Source: Magnetospirillum sp.
GTDB lineage: Bacteria; Pseudomonadota; Alphaproteobacteria; Rhodospirillales; Magnetospirillaceae
Assembly (NCBI GenBank): GCA_020217035.1
Contig: JAIWOG010000311.1
Coordinates: forward strand, 1 to 11,742
DNA length: 11,742 nucleotides
Direction of reading: 5' to 3'
Position 1 is the stretch's first letter. Each line of letters begins with the position of its first letter. Of this stretch, positions 6,551 to 11,742 are shown piece after piece. The notes under the pieces are model-generated. The model saw nothing but the letters and a program-made list of their open reading frames with translations. It did no database searches and was not told where the DNA came from. Position numbers and translations under genes: made by a program.

Positions 6551-7588
6551 TCACACCAGTCCTGCCAGCTTGCTGTAAAGCCAGCGTCCGATCTTTTCCG
6601 CCCCTTGGGGCGTGTTATGCAGATAATCGTAGAAATCGCCGTCGGCAAAGGTCAATTCCTTCGCCAAATCCAGACAAAGCAGCCCGTTTTCCCGACAAAC
6701 CTGGCGGGTGGCGGCGTTGTAGGGCGCCAGGGCGTTGTATTGGTCGATGCCGTTGGGGCCGTTGTCGGTGACCATGCCCAGCAGCTTGCCGCCGCTGATC
6801 TTGTAATCGCCGCGCGGTTGGGTGACGAAAACCGGTACCGCGCCCATGGCGTGGATTTCGTCGGCCATCAGCTTCAAGCGCTGCTTGTAATGCTCGATGT
6901 TGGAATCGCTGGCCGGCAACACTTGTGCGCCGGTTTCGGTCCATTTGATGGCGCCGCGATCCAGCGCCCGATGTGTCAGCTTGGCCCGCTTGGCCACGAT
7001 CATGCCGGAAACCAAGCGTGAAAGGCGGAAGATGGCGCTTTTCTGTTTCACGATTCGGTGGAAAGCGTGGTTGCGCAAGCTTTCGGTCCAGTAGTCAACG
7101 CCCCGCGTGTCGTTGACCCCCACATAGGCCAGGACGAAGCGCGGCTTCAGCCCCGGAACATGGGGAAACCAGTCGCGCAGGGCCTGCAGATGGCCGACCG
7201 TGCTTTGGCCGTCCACGCCGGCATTGGCCACCACCACGTCCGAGCGGCCGTTGTCGTGGAACTGACGTTCCAGAACCTGTTGCCAAGTACTTTCCTCGGG
7301 CAGGTAAAGCTGGTTGGTGGTGCTGCCGCCGATGGTCAGGATGGTGATGCGCGACGGATCGGCATGATCGCCGCGCAAACCCCATTTGTCGCGCCGATAG
7401 ACGAATTCGCCGTCAGCGTCTTGATACAGCGCCTTGGCCGAAACCAGCACCTTGGAGTCGCGGGGCAGCCATAACTGATCCAGGGGATCGTCGCTGAACC
7501 AAGTCCCGAACAACAATTCAGCGGCCGCCACCAGGACCAGCAGCAAGGCCAAATTGATGGCGACAACCTTGAAGACGCGCTTGAACAT
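6551..7588 (-). CDS. Membrane-anchored SGNH/GDSL hydrolase-like protein
   Basis: This 345-aa protein has one N-terminal membrane segment (about residues 7-27, after the basic start MFKR) and an extracytoplasmic domain. The SGNH blocks are visible: S89 in TIGGSTT, the Gly of NAGVDG (122-127), N159 in YVGVNDTRG and the C-terminal D321-Y-L-H324 followed by NTPQGAEKIG. These form a likely Ser-Asp-His triad with Gly and Asn in the oxyanion hole. Such proteins cut or transfer acyl/acetyl groups on lipids, polysaccharides or peptidoglycan; the substrate here is unknown. It heads the minus-strand run and has no functional link to the his genes. The ATG lies 6 nt after a TATAAG box and has no good ribosome site, so a leaderless message is possible. 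Confidence 0.82.
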   Translation of the reverse strand: MFKRVFKVVAINLALLLVLVAAAELLFGTWFSDDPLDQLWLPRDSKVLVSAKALYQDADGEFVYRRDKWGLRGDHADPSRITILTIGGSTTNQLYLPEESTWQQVLERQFHDNGRSDVVVANAGVDGQSTVGHLQALRDWFPHVPGLKPRFVLAYVGVNDTRGVDYWTESLRNHAFHRIVKQKSAIFRLSRLVSGMIVAKRAKLTHRALDRGAIKWTETGAQVLPASDSNIEHYKQRLKLMADEIHAMGAVPVFVTQPRGDYKISGGKLLGMVTDNGPNGIDQYNALAPYNAATRQVCRENGLLCLDLAKELTFADGDFYDYLHNTPQGAEKIGRWLYSKLAGLV

Positions 7589-7593
7589 GCGGT

Positions 7594-7623
7594 CTTATAG
7601 CCTTGAACCCGCCTTCGACGCAA
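7594..7623 (-). promoter_or_regulatory. candidate promoter of the SGNH gene, possibly leaderless
   Basis: On the minus strand TATAAG (7594-7599) matches five of six -10 bases and lies 18 nt after TTGCGT (7618-7623), a weak -35. Only ACCGC separates the -10 box from the ATG at 7588. Initiation at the usual distance would therefore fall on or next to the A of the start codon. The boxes are seen; promoter use is inferred. Confidence 0.4.
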
Positions 7624-7638
7624 CGCGCGGAAGGCGGG
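7608..7638 (-). terminator. 9-bp hairpin between the PepSY-like and SGNH genes
   Basis: Perfect arms CCCGCCTTC (7608-7616) and GAAGGCGGG (7630-7638) enclose a 13-nt loop, 16 nt past the stop of the PepSY-like gene. No T run follows on the minus strand, so it is not a textbook intrinsic terminator. It may limit read-through into the SGNH gene or act with Rho. It overlaps the candidate SGNH -35 box. Confidence 0.35.
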
Positions 7639-7654
7639 GAGGCGGAGGCCGGAA

Positions 7655-8020
7655 CTACTCGGCCGGCGGCTTGGCCGGGCGCTGGGGGCGTTCGGGGCGG
7701 CCGGTCTTGGCGTCGAAGGCGATGGTGCGCAGCACCTTGCCGTCCTTGTCCACCACCTGGGCGCTGATCTTGCCGTCCTCGACGGTCTTGACCTCGCCGA
7801 CCTTGGCGTCGTCACCGCGCCAGGCGATCATGCCTTCGACGATGTCCTTGACCTGGGTTTCGGTCAGCGGCTTTTCACGGTCGCCGCAGCGGCCGCCGGG
7901 ACCGCCATCCATCATTTCCCAAGGTCCGCCATGGGGGCCGCGGGCCTGGGCTTGGGCAACGGCACCAAAGGCGGCCAGGGCGGCGATGGCGGCGACGACA
8001 ACGCGGGATTTAACGTTCAT
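7655..8020 (-). CDS. Small secreted PepSY-like protein
   Basis: This 121-aa protein has a clear Sec signal peptide (MNVKSR, then a hydrophobic Ala/Val stretch to about residue 21, with likely cleavage near AQAQA-RG). A Gly/Pro/His/Met-rich segment (27-45, with one Cys) follows. About 57 residues (52-108) then resemble a PepSY fold: LTETQVKDIVEGMIA, VGEVKTVEDGKISAQVVD and a final TIAFDAKTGRP. The tail is Pro/Arg-rich. It probably acts in the periplasm; no enzyme motif is seen. GGAG lies 9 nt before the ATG. It diverges from the response regulator gene across a symmetric operator-like array, so it is a likely target of that system. The PepSY assignment is moderate and rests on pattern, not on a search. 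Confidence 0.72.
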   Translation of the reverse strand: MNVKSRVVVAAIAALAAFGAVAQAQARGPHGGPWEMMDGGPGGRCGDREKPLTETQVKDIVEGMIAWRGDDAKVGEVKTVEDGKISAQVVDKDGKVLRTIAFDAKTGRPERPQRPAKPPAE

Positions 8021-8107
8021 AGGTAAGTCTCCATCACGGGGTTGACCCTCTCGATGGCGACAAGATCACCATGACGCTGTAACGCGGCGATGTCGTGGTG
8101 CCGCCTT

Positions 8108-8150
8108 TTTGGCAACAAAGGGTATCGTCTTGTTACCGTCTGTTGCCAAA
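8108..8150. promoter_or_regulatory. symmetric operator-like array between divergent genes
   Basis: Perfect 10-bp arms TTTGGCAACA (8108-8117) and TGTTGCCAAA (8141-8150) flank nested 4-bp arms GGTA (8121-8124) and TACC (8134-8137). All share the same centre at 8129. Read as half-sites, GGCAACA (8111), GGTATCG (8121), TGTTACC (8131) and TGTTGCC (8141) start at exact 10-bp steps, two facing each way. OmpR-type regulators bind tandem repeats on one face of the helix at this spacing. The array lies upstream of the adjacent OmpR-type regulator, so autoregulation is a reasonable inference. Confidence 0.6.
8121..8149 (-). promoter_or_regulatory. candidate promoter of the PepSY-like gene
   Basis: On the minus strand TTGGCA (8144-8149, five of six -35 bases) is separated by 17 nt from GATACC (8121-8126, three of six -10 bases). 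It lies wholly inside the symmetric operator array. If used, the leader would be about 90 nt and a bound regulator would directly affect it. The -10 box is weak, so this is tentative. Confidence 0.3.
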
Positions 8151-8179
8151 GACGAACGGACGAAAACCCACGCAGCCGC

Positions 8180-8185
8180 TATAAT
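8180..8185 (+). promoter_or_regulatory. consensus -10 box of the response regulator gene
   Basis: A perfect TATAAT ends 7 nt before the ATG at 8193, placing the expected start at or beside the A of ATG. There is no ribosome site before the ATG, so the message may be leaderless. No -35 box exists at 16-18 nt (bases near 8157-8162 read CGGACG), which fits activation by a protein bound to the array centred about 63 nt upstream of the start. Confidence 0.5.
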
Positions 8186-8192
8186 CGGCGCC

Positions 8193-8927
8193 ATGAATAC
8201 TTCGCCGCATATCCTGGTGGTCGACGACGATCACGAAATCCGCGACCTCTTGGCCCGTTTCCTGGCCAAGCACGGGCTGCGGGTCACCGCCGCCCGCGAC
8301 GGGTCCGAGATGATGAAGGTGCTGGAAGGCCCCGGCATCGACCTGGTGGTGCTGGACCTGATGATGCCCGGCGAGGACGGCCTCAGCCTGACCCGGCGCC
8401 TGCGGGCCCAGGGAAGCGCGGTTCCCATCGTCATGCTGACCGCCATGGGCGAGGACACCGACCGCATCGTCGGCTTGGAAGTGGGCGCCGACGACTACCT
8501 GCCCAAGCCCTTCAACCCGCGTGAATTGCTGGCCCGCATCAAGGCTGTGCTGCGTCGTTTCCAGGGCGAGGCCAATGGAGCCCCGGCGGTGACGGCGACC
8601 AGACCGCCCCACCGGCTGGGTTTTGACGGTTGGATCCTGGACATCGCCACCCGCGACCTGACCACCCCCGATGGCGTGGTGACCACCCTGTCGGCGGGCG
8701 AGTTCGACCTGCTGCGCGCCTTCGTCGAGCACCCGCGCCGAGTGCTGTCGCGCGACCAGTTGCTGGATCTGGCCCGGGGCCGCCAAGCCATCCCCTTCGA
8801 CCGTTCCATCGACATCCAGGTCAGCCGCCTGCGCCGCAAGCTCGACGACGACCCCAAGGAACCGCAATTGATCAAGACCGTGCGCGGCGGCGGCTATCTG
8901 TTCACCCCGGAGGTGGTCAAGCTGTGA
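8193..8927 (+). CDS. OmpR-family two-component response regulator
   Basis: This 244-aa regulator has a receiver domain (residues 5-122) with acidic pocket D11/D12, phospho-acceptor D55 in VVLDLMMPGEDG, T83 in VMLTAMG and K105 in YLPKPF. A linker leads to a winged-helix OmpR/PhoB DNA-binding domain (about 143-240), with LSAGEFDLLRAF, the recognition-helix region FDRSIDIQVSRLRRKL and TVRGGGYLF. It is expected to be phosphorylated by the kinase encoded next and to bind tandem DNA sites. ATG 8193 was chosen because the receiver starts at residue 5; the frame upstream has only poor starts and non-family sequence. No ribosome site is present and a TATAAT sits 7 nt upstream. The stop overlaps the kinase start as GTGA. 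Confidence 0.96.
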   Translation: MNTSPHILVVDDDHEIRDLLARFLAKHGLRVTAARDGSEMMKVLEGPGIDLVVLDLMMPGEDGLSLTRRLRAQGSAVPIVMLTAMGEDTDRIVGLEVGADDYLPKPFNPRELLARIKAVLRRFQGEANGAPAVTATRPPHRLGFDGWILDIATRDLTTPDGVVTTLSAGEFDLLRAFVEHPRRVLSRDQLLDLARGRQAIPFDRSIDIQVSRLRRKLDDDPKEPQLIKTVRGGGYLFTPEVVKL

Positions 8928-10315
8928 GATTGGCCCCCGCCTCGTTGATGGGACGCACCGCCCTGGTGCTGGTGCTGGCGGTGGCGGTGGCGCTGGGCAT
9001 CGCCTTGGCCTTGTTCGTCGGCAATCGCGGCGAGGCGCTGTCGGCCTTGCGCGGCCGCTATGCCGCCGAACGCATCGCCACCTTGGTCAACCTGCTGGAA
9101 GACACCGATCCGGAAGGCCGCCGCCACGTGGTGCGCCGGCTGGACACCCCGGGCTTGCGGGCCGGGTGGGGAATCCGCCCCCTGGTGCCGGTTCCCGACC
9201 CGGAACCCGGCCTGCCCGGCGTCATCGCCCGCAAATTGGCCAAGGAACTGAATGGCCGCGAGGTCCGGGTGATCCTGGCGCCGCTGCCGCCGCCCCTGCC
9301 CGCCGGTCCTCCACCCGGCGCACCGGGAGGCATGGCAGAGCGCCACGGCCACGGCTTCGGCAGCGGCGGCTTCGGCCTTGGCCCCTTTGTCGGCGGCCCG
9401 GCGTTGCAGGTGTCGGTCCGGCTGGCCGACGATTCCTGGCTGAACGTCTACGCCCCCTTCGAACACACCGATTCCTTGTGGCAGCCGCGCTTCGTCGGAC
9501 CGCTGTTGGCGGCCCTGGTGGTCATCATCGTCGCGGCGCTTTGGGCGGTACGCCGAGCCACCCGTCCCCTGGCGGCACTGGCGGCGGCGGCGGAACGGTT
9601 GGGCATGGACGTCAACACCCCGCCCTTGGCCGAACGCGGCCCCCGTGAAGTCCGCGCCGCGGCTCAGGCATTCAACGTCATGCAGGACCGCATCCGTCGC
9701 TTCGTCGACGACCGCACCCAGATGCTGGCGGCCATCAGCCACGACCTGCGCACCCCCATCACCCGCATGAAGCTGCGGGCCGAATTCGTCGACGACGACG
9801 AGCAACGGGCCAAGATGCTTGCCGATTTGGACCAAATGGAACACATGATCGCCGCCACCCTGGCCTTCGCCCGCGACGACGCCGCGCGTGAGGACCGGCG
9901 CCCGGTGGACGTGGCCAAGCTGGTCCAGGACATGGCCGAGGATTTGGGCGGCAGTTATGACGGCCCCGACACCCTGGTGGCCGGCGTGCGTCCCGTGGCG
10001 CTGAAACGGGCGGTCGCCAACGTCATCGAGAACGCCCTGAAATATGGTGGCGCCGCCCGTGTCGGCCTGCGCCGCACCGACGGCCATGTCCACGTGGTGG
10101 TGGACGACGACGGCCCCGGCATCGCCCCCGAGGACCGCGAACGGGTCTTCGCCCCCTTCGTGCGCCTGGAAACCAGCCGCAACCGTGACACAGGCGGCAC
10201 CGGACTGGGCTTGGCGGTGGCCCGCGCCGCCATCCGCGCCCATGGCGGCGACATCACCCTGGACAACCGGCCCGAGGGTGGGTTGCGGGTGACTTTGGCC
10301 TTTCCGGTAGGCTGA
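8924..10315 (+). CDS. EnvZ-type sensor histidine kinase
   Basis: This 463-aa inner-membrane kinase is the partner of the regulator just before it. The order is TM1 (about residues 12-32), periplasmic domain (33-190), TM2 (191-209) and HAMP (about 210-262). The DHp helix follows with phospho-acceptor H273 in AISHDLRTPITRMKLRAEF, then the ATPase domain with N-box (N366-N370, VIENALKYG), G1 DDDGPGI (394-400) and G2 GGTGLGL (424-430). The periplasmic part contains a Pro/Gly/His-rich stretch (about 119-158, with HGHGFGSGG) of unusual composition. The start is GTG 8924, sharing GTGA with the regulator stop and preceded by GGAGG at 10 nt; ATG 8948 is a shorter alternative. The signal sensed is unknown. 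Confidence 0.95.
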   Translation: MRLAPASLMGRTALVLVLAVAVALGIALALFVGNRGEALSALRGRYAAERIATLVNLLEDTDPEGRRHVVRRLDTPGLRAGWGIRPLVPVPDPEPGLPGVIARKLAKELNGREVRVILAPLPPPLPAGPPPGAPGGMAERHGHGFGSGGFGLGPFVGGPALQVSVRLADDSWLNVYAPFEHTDSLWQPRFVGPLLAALVVIIVAALWAVRRATRPLAALAAAAERLGMDVNTPPLAERGPREVRAAAQAFNVMQDRIRRFVDDRTQMLAAISHDLRTPITRMKLRAEFVDDDEQRAKMLADLDQMEHMIAATLAFARDDAAREDRRPVDVAKLVQDMAEDLGGSYDGPDTLVAGVRPVALKRAVANVIENALKYGGAARVGLRRTDGHVHVVVDDDGPGIAPEDRERVFAPFVRLETSRNRDTGGTGLGLAVARAAIRAHGGDITLDNRPEGGLRVTLAFPVG

Positions 10316-10355
10316 CCCCATGCCAACCTGGGGCTTCCAACGGAAGGAACCGACC

Positions 10356-10922
10356 ATGCCGCGCTTGCTTGTCCCGTGCCTGATTTGCCTGATGGCCCTC
10401 AGCGGCCCCGCCTTGGCGGCGGGGGGCGGCGGCGGCGACGCCAAAACCTCGGCCACCATCGATTCCAGCGTCGGCATCCGCGGCATGGTTCTGAAACCGG
10501 CCGAGGTGATCAACCAACCGGTGACCGGCGTGCGCCTGAACATCACCCAATTCAGTTATCCCGGCGTCCCCGAGCGGGCCGCCTGCCGCACGGTGATCCG
10601 GGTGGAAAACGATTCGCCGCACAAGGTGGGCTTCTACACCCTGGTGCGCACCTTCGACACGGCCAAAGCCGCCTTGGGAACCTGGATGACGCCGTCGGGC
10701 GAACTGGCCCCCGGCCAGTCGGGAGAACGGCTTTATTCCTGCAAGCTTGCCCGCTACATGGTGCTGGATCGCGGCAGCGCCGAGGGTTGGCCCAATTCCT
10801 GCCTGGTGGACGGGGAAGAGCGCAGCCCCTGCCCCATCCAACTGATCCTGGACGTCAACATCGACTTCCTGCCCGCCGATCCCAAAGGCGAAACCGACAA
10901 GGCCGCCGCACCCAAGCATTAA
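10356..10922 (+). CDS. Secreted four-cysteine protein of unknown function
   Basis: I do not recognise this 188-aa protein. It has a Sec signal peptide (MPRLLVPCLICLMALSGPALAA, cleavage near residue 22) and then a Gly-rich start. The mature domain has four cysteines (77, 129, 149, 159), an even number that suggests two disulfides in the periplasm. The tail is charged and Lys/Ala-rich. Segments such as VRLNITQFSYPG and CRTVIRVENDSPHKVGFYTLV look like beta strands, perhaps an Ig-like or carbohydrate-binding sandwich, but this is a guess. ATG 10356 follows GGAAGGA at 7-8 nt. The gene lies 40 nt after the kinase and is probably in its operon. That gap holds a weak 5-bp hairpin (CCCCA/TGGGG, 10316-10333). 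Confidence 0.8.
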   Translation: MPRLLVPCLICLMALSGPALAAGGGGGDAKTSATIDSSVGIRGMVLKPAEVINQPVTGVRLNITQFSYPGVPERAACRTVIRVENDSPHKVGFYTLVRTFDTAKAALGTWMTPSGELAPGQSGERLYSCKLARYMVLDRGSAEGWPNSCLVDGEERSPCPIQLILDVNIDFLPADPKGETDKAAAPKH

Positions 10923-11080
10923 GGCATAGGCCGAGGGTTTTCATACCAACCGGCGGCACTTAGTCCCTAAAGAGGTAGGATCTCCCTCCCTCCGCAGGCT
11001 ATACCTCCGCGCCCGTGCGTTTCGCCTGTCGGCTGTGGTGTTCTAACAGCGCCTCAACGTACCCTTTCGGAGATTCCTCC

Positions 11081-11251
11081 ATGAACACCCATTCCGACAT
11101 GATCCAACTGGCCAGCTTGCTGGAGACCGAATGGAAGGGGGGGGCCATCGACCGCCAGCACGTGCGCGACTTGGCGGAGCGGCTGATTCCCCATCACCCG
11201 GAACTGCGCAACACGCTCTCCAGCGTCAAGAACCGCATGACCCGGGGCTGA
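11081..11251 (+). CDS. Small hypothetical protein (56 aa)
   Basis: I do not recognise this protein. It is 56 aa, soluble and predicted largely helical: MNTHSDMIQLASLLETEW, then HVRDLAERLIPHHPEL and NTLSSVKNRMTRG. There is no signal peptide, Cys or known motif. The ATG is preceded by GGAG at 8 nt; an upstream in-frame extension of 22 codons lacks a good start site and was not used. The gene contains a G8 run. The 158 nt before it holds no other gene I can see, only small inverted repeats. Coding status rests on the ribosome site, the codon pattern and the length, so it is moderate. Confidence 0.6.
   Translation: MNTHSDMIQLASLLETEWKGGAIDRQHVRDLAERLIPHHPELRNTLSSVKNRMTRG
11137..11144 (+). repeat. 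G8 homopolymer inside the 56-aa gene
   Basis: Eight consecutive G (AAG GGG GGG GCC, codons 19-22) lie in the coding strand of the small gene. A one-base slip would change the whole C-terminal two thirds. It has the same length as the run in the phosphatase gene 7 kb away. Confidence 0.9.
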
Positions 11252-11292
11252 CACAACCTTCAGCATGGCCCGCCACTTGCTTCCCTTGCCCA

Positions 11293-11313
11293 GCCGGGTC
11301 ACAGTGAGCCGGC
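11293..11313. promoter_or_regulatory. imperfect palindrome upstream of the 105-aa gene
   Basis: GCCGGGTCA (11293-11301) and TGAGCCGGC (11305-11313) are 9-bp inverted arms with one mismatch around a 3-nt centre. The palindrome lies in the 82-nt gap between the two small genes, about 20 nt before the next ATG. It could be an operator or a small hairpin after the first gene; nothing decides between them. Confidence 0.3.
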
Positions 11314-11333
11314 AGCAGTGAAGGAAGGAAGCG

Positions 11334-11651
11334 ATGGCGGGACCGGTGGTGAACTTCGCGGCCGAAAACATGGTTCGGCGCACGCCGGACCACATCGTCG
11401 ACATGGACCCGGCCGACCTTGACTACATCCGTGCCAGCTTGGCTGCCATCGACCAAGCTTTCGGAATCGCCGCCTCTCCCGACATTCCGCTGCACTTGGT
11501 CCCGGCCCGCGCCCTGATGCGCCGGCTGGTCGACCTGCGCACCGGCCTGAAGCCCGAGACCCAGGAACAAGGCGTCATCCTGGGGCGTCTTGCCGGCGCC
11601 ATCCTGCGCCTGGACACCGCCGTGGCCTTCGACAAGGCGCGGCGCAAATAG
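11334..11651 (+). CDS. Hypothetical protein (105 aa)
   Basis: I do not recognise this protein. It is 105 aa and soluble, with no signal peptide and no Cys. Visible segments are an N-terminal MAGPVVNFAAENMVRRTPDH, an acidic helix DMDPADLDYIRASLAAIDQAFGI (23-45), a Pro break, a helix RALMRRLVDLRTGL (59-72) and a final helix VILGRLAGAILRLDTAVAFDKARRK. ATG 11334 has a strong AGGAAGGA ribosome site 4-6 nt upstream. Codon use matches the neighbours. It follows the 56-aa gene after 82 nt and ends just before a strong hairpin, so the two small genes may share a transcript. Confidence 0.75.
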   Translation: MAGPVVNFAAENMVRRTPDHIVDMDPADLDYIRASLAAIDQAFGIAASPDIPLHLVPARALMRRLVDLRTGLKPETQEQGVILGRLAGAILRLDTAVAFDKARRK

Positions 11652-11667
11652 CATCCCCGAAAAGGAA

Positions 11668-11689
11668 GGGCGCGGCTTTCGCCGCGCCC
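11668..11689. terminator. GC-rich hairpin, probable convergent terminator
   Basis: A perfect 9-bp stem GGGCGCGGC / GCCGCGCCC encloses a TTTC loop, 16 nt after the stop of the 105-aa gene. On the minus strand it is followed by TTCCTTTT, a fair T-rich tract. On the plus strand it is followed by CCCCTT, which is poor. It therefore best serves a minus-strand gene arriving from the right, and may act in both directions. Confidence 0.6.
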
Positions 11690-11716
11690 CCCTTGCCACA
11701 ACATCCACGAATGGAC

Positions 11717-11742
11717 TTAGTGGATGGATTCGCCATGCAGCG
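11717..11742 (-). CDS. 3' end of a convergent gene, truncated by the window
   Basis: On the minus strand the last complete codons read LHGESIH followed by TAA (11717-11719), and 27 nt later comes the probable terminator hairpin. Seven codons are too few to name a family, and an open frame of this length could occur by chance. The hairpin position and T-rich side support a real gene end. Confidence 0.35.

Noticed and set aside
4738..7021. Two overlapping plus-strand frames opposite hisD, hisG and the SGNH gene
   Set aside because: Both are antisense shadows; the minus-strand genes carry complete catalytic motifs.
8109..8192. An N-terminal extension of the response regulator by 28 residues
   Set aside because: It would start at TTG inside the operator array and adds sequence absent from OmpR-family receivers; ATG 8193 gives the normal N terminus.
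8894..10546. A 550-aa minus-strand open frame opposite the histidine kinase
   Set aside because: Low-complexity shadow of the kinase gene, whose H-box, N-box and G-boxes are intact on the plus strand.
10254..10919. A 221-aa minus-strand frame opposite the secreted four-Cys gene
   Set aside because: The plus-strand frame has a signal peptide and a ribosome site; the antisense frame has neither.
11081..11651. The two small genes as a toxin-antitoxin pair
   Set aside because: They are 82 nt apart rather than overlapping, and neither shows a recognisable toxin or antitoxin motif.

Overview
The window is GC-rich chromosomal DNA of an alphaproteobacterium. The best guess is a Rhodospirillales member such as Magnetospirillum, inferred from the gene order hisG-hisD-UPF0262-phosphatase-infA-maf-RNase E/G-yacG-tRNA-Phe, the short-form HisG and the codon use. 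Genus is not proven from sequence alone. No insertion sequence, CRISPR array, phage gene or rRNA is visible. Almost every base is coding, and no gene-free gap exceeds about 170 nt.

Left block, 15-7588, all on the minus strand, read right to left. It starts with a membrane-anchored SGNH hydrolase and continues hisG, hisD, a UPF0262 protein, a low-molecular-weight phosphatase/ArsC-like protein, infA, maf, a short RNase E/G, yacG, azlC and azlD, and ends at tRNA-Phe(GAA). Most junctions overlap or abut (14, 1, 0, 11, 4, 29 and 11 nt). The exceptions are 48 nt before hisG, 85 nt before infA and 12 nt before maf. This reads as one or two long housekeeping operons covering histidine synthesis, translation initiation, nucleotide house-cleaning, RNA processing and gyrase control, with a branched-chain amino acid exporter at the tail. 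tRNA-Phe has its own near-consensus sigma70 promoter.

Middle block, 7655-10922. A small secreted PepSY-like protein (minus strand) diverges from an OmpR-type response regulator and an EnvZ-type histidine kinase (plus strand, GTGA overlap). The kinase is followed 40 nt later by a secreted four-cysteine protein of unknown function. The 172-nt divergent region holds a striking symmetric array of half-sites at 10-bp steps, and a TATAAT box placed so that the regulator mRNA could be leaderless. This is the most interesting part: a probable envelope-sensing two-component locus with two secreted accessory proteins.

Right block, 11081-11742. Two small unrecognised plus-strand genes (56 and 105 aa) are followed by a strong GC hairpin and the last codons of a convergent minus-strand gene cut by the window edge.

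I found no clearly novel defence or biosynthetic system. The points worth following up are the divergent operator, two possible leaderless promoters, two G8 tracts inside small genes, an RNase E/G without the Zn-link, and the orphan small or secreted proteins.
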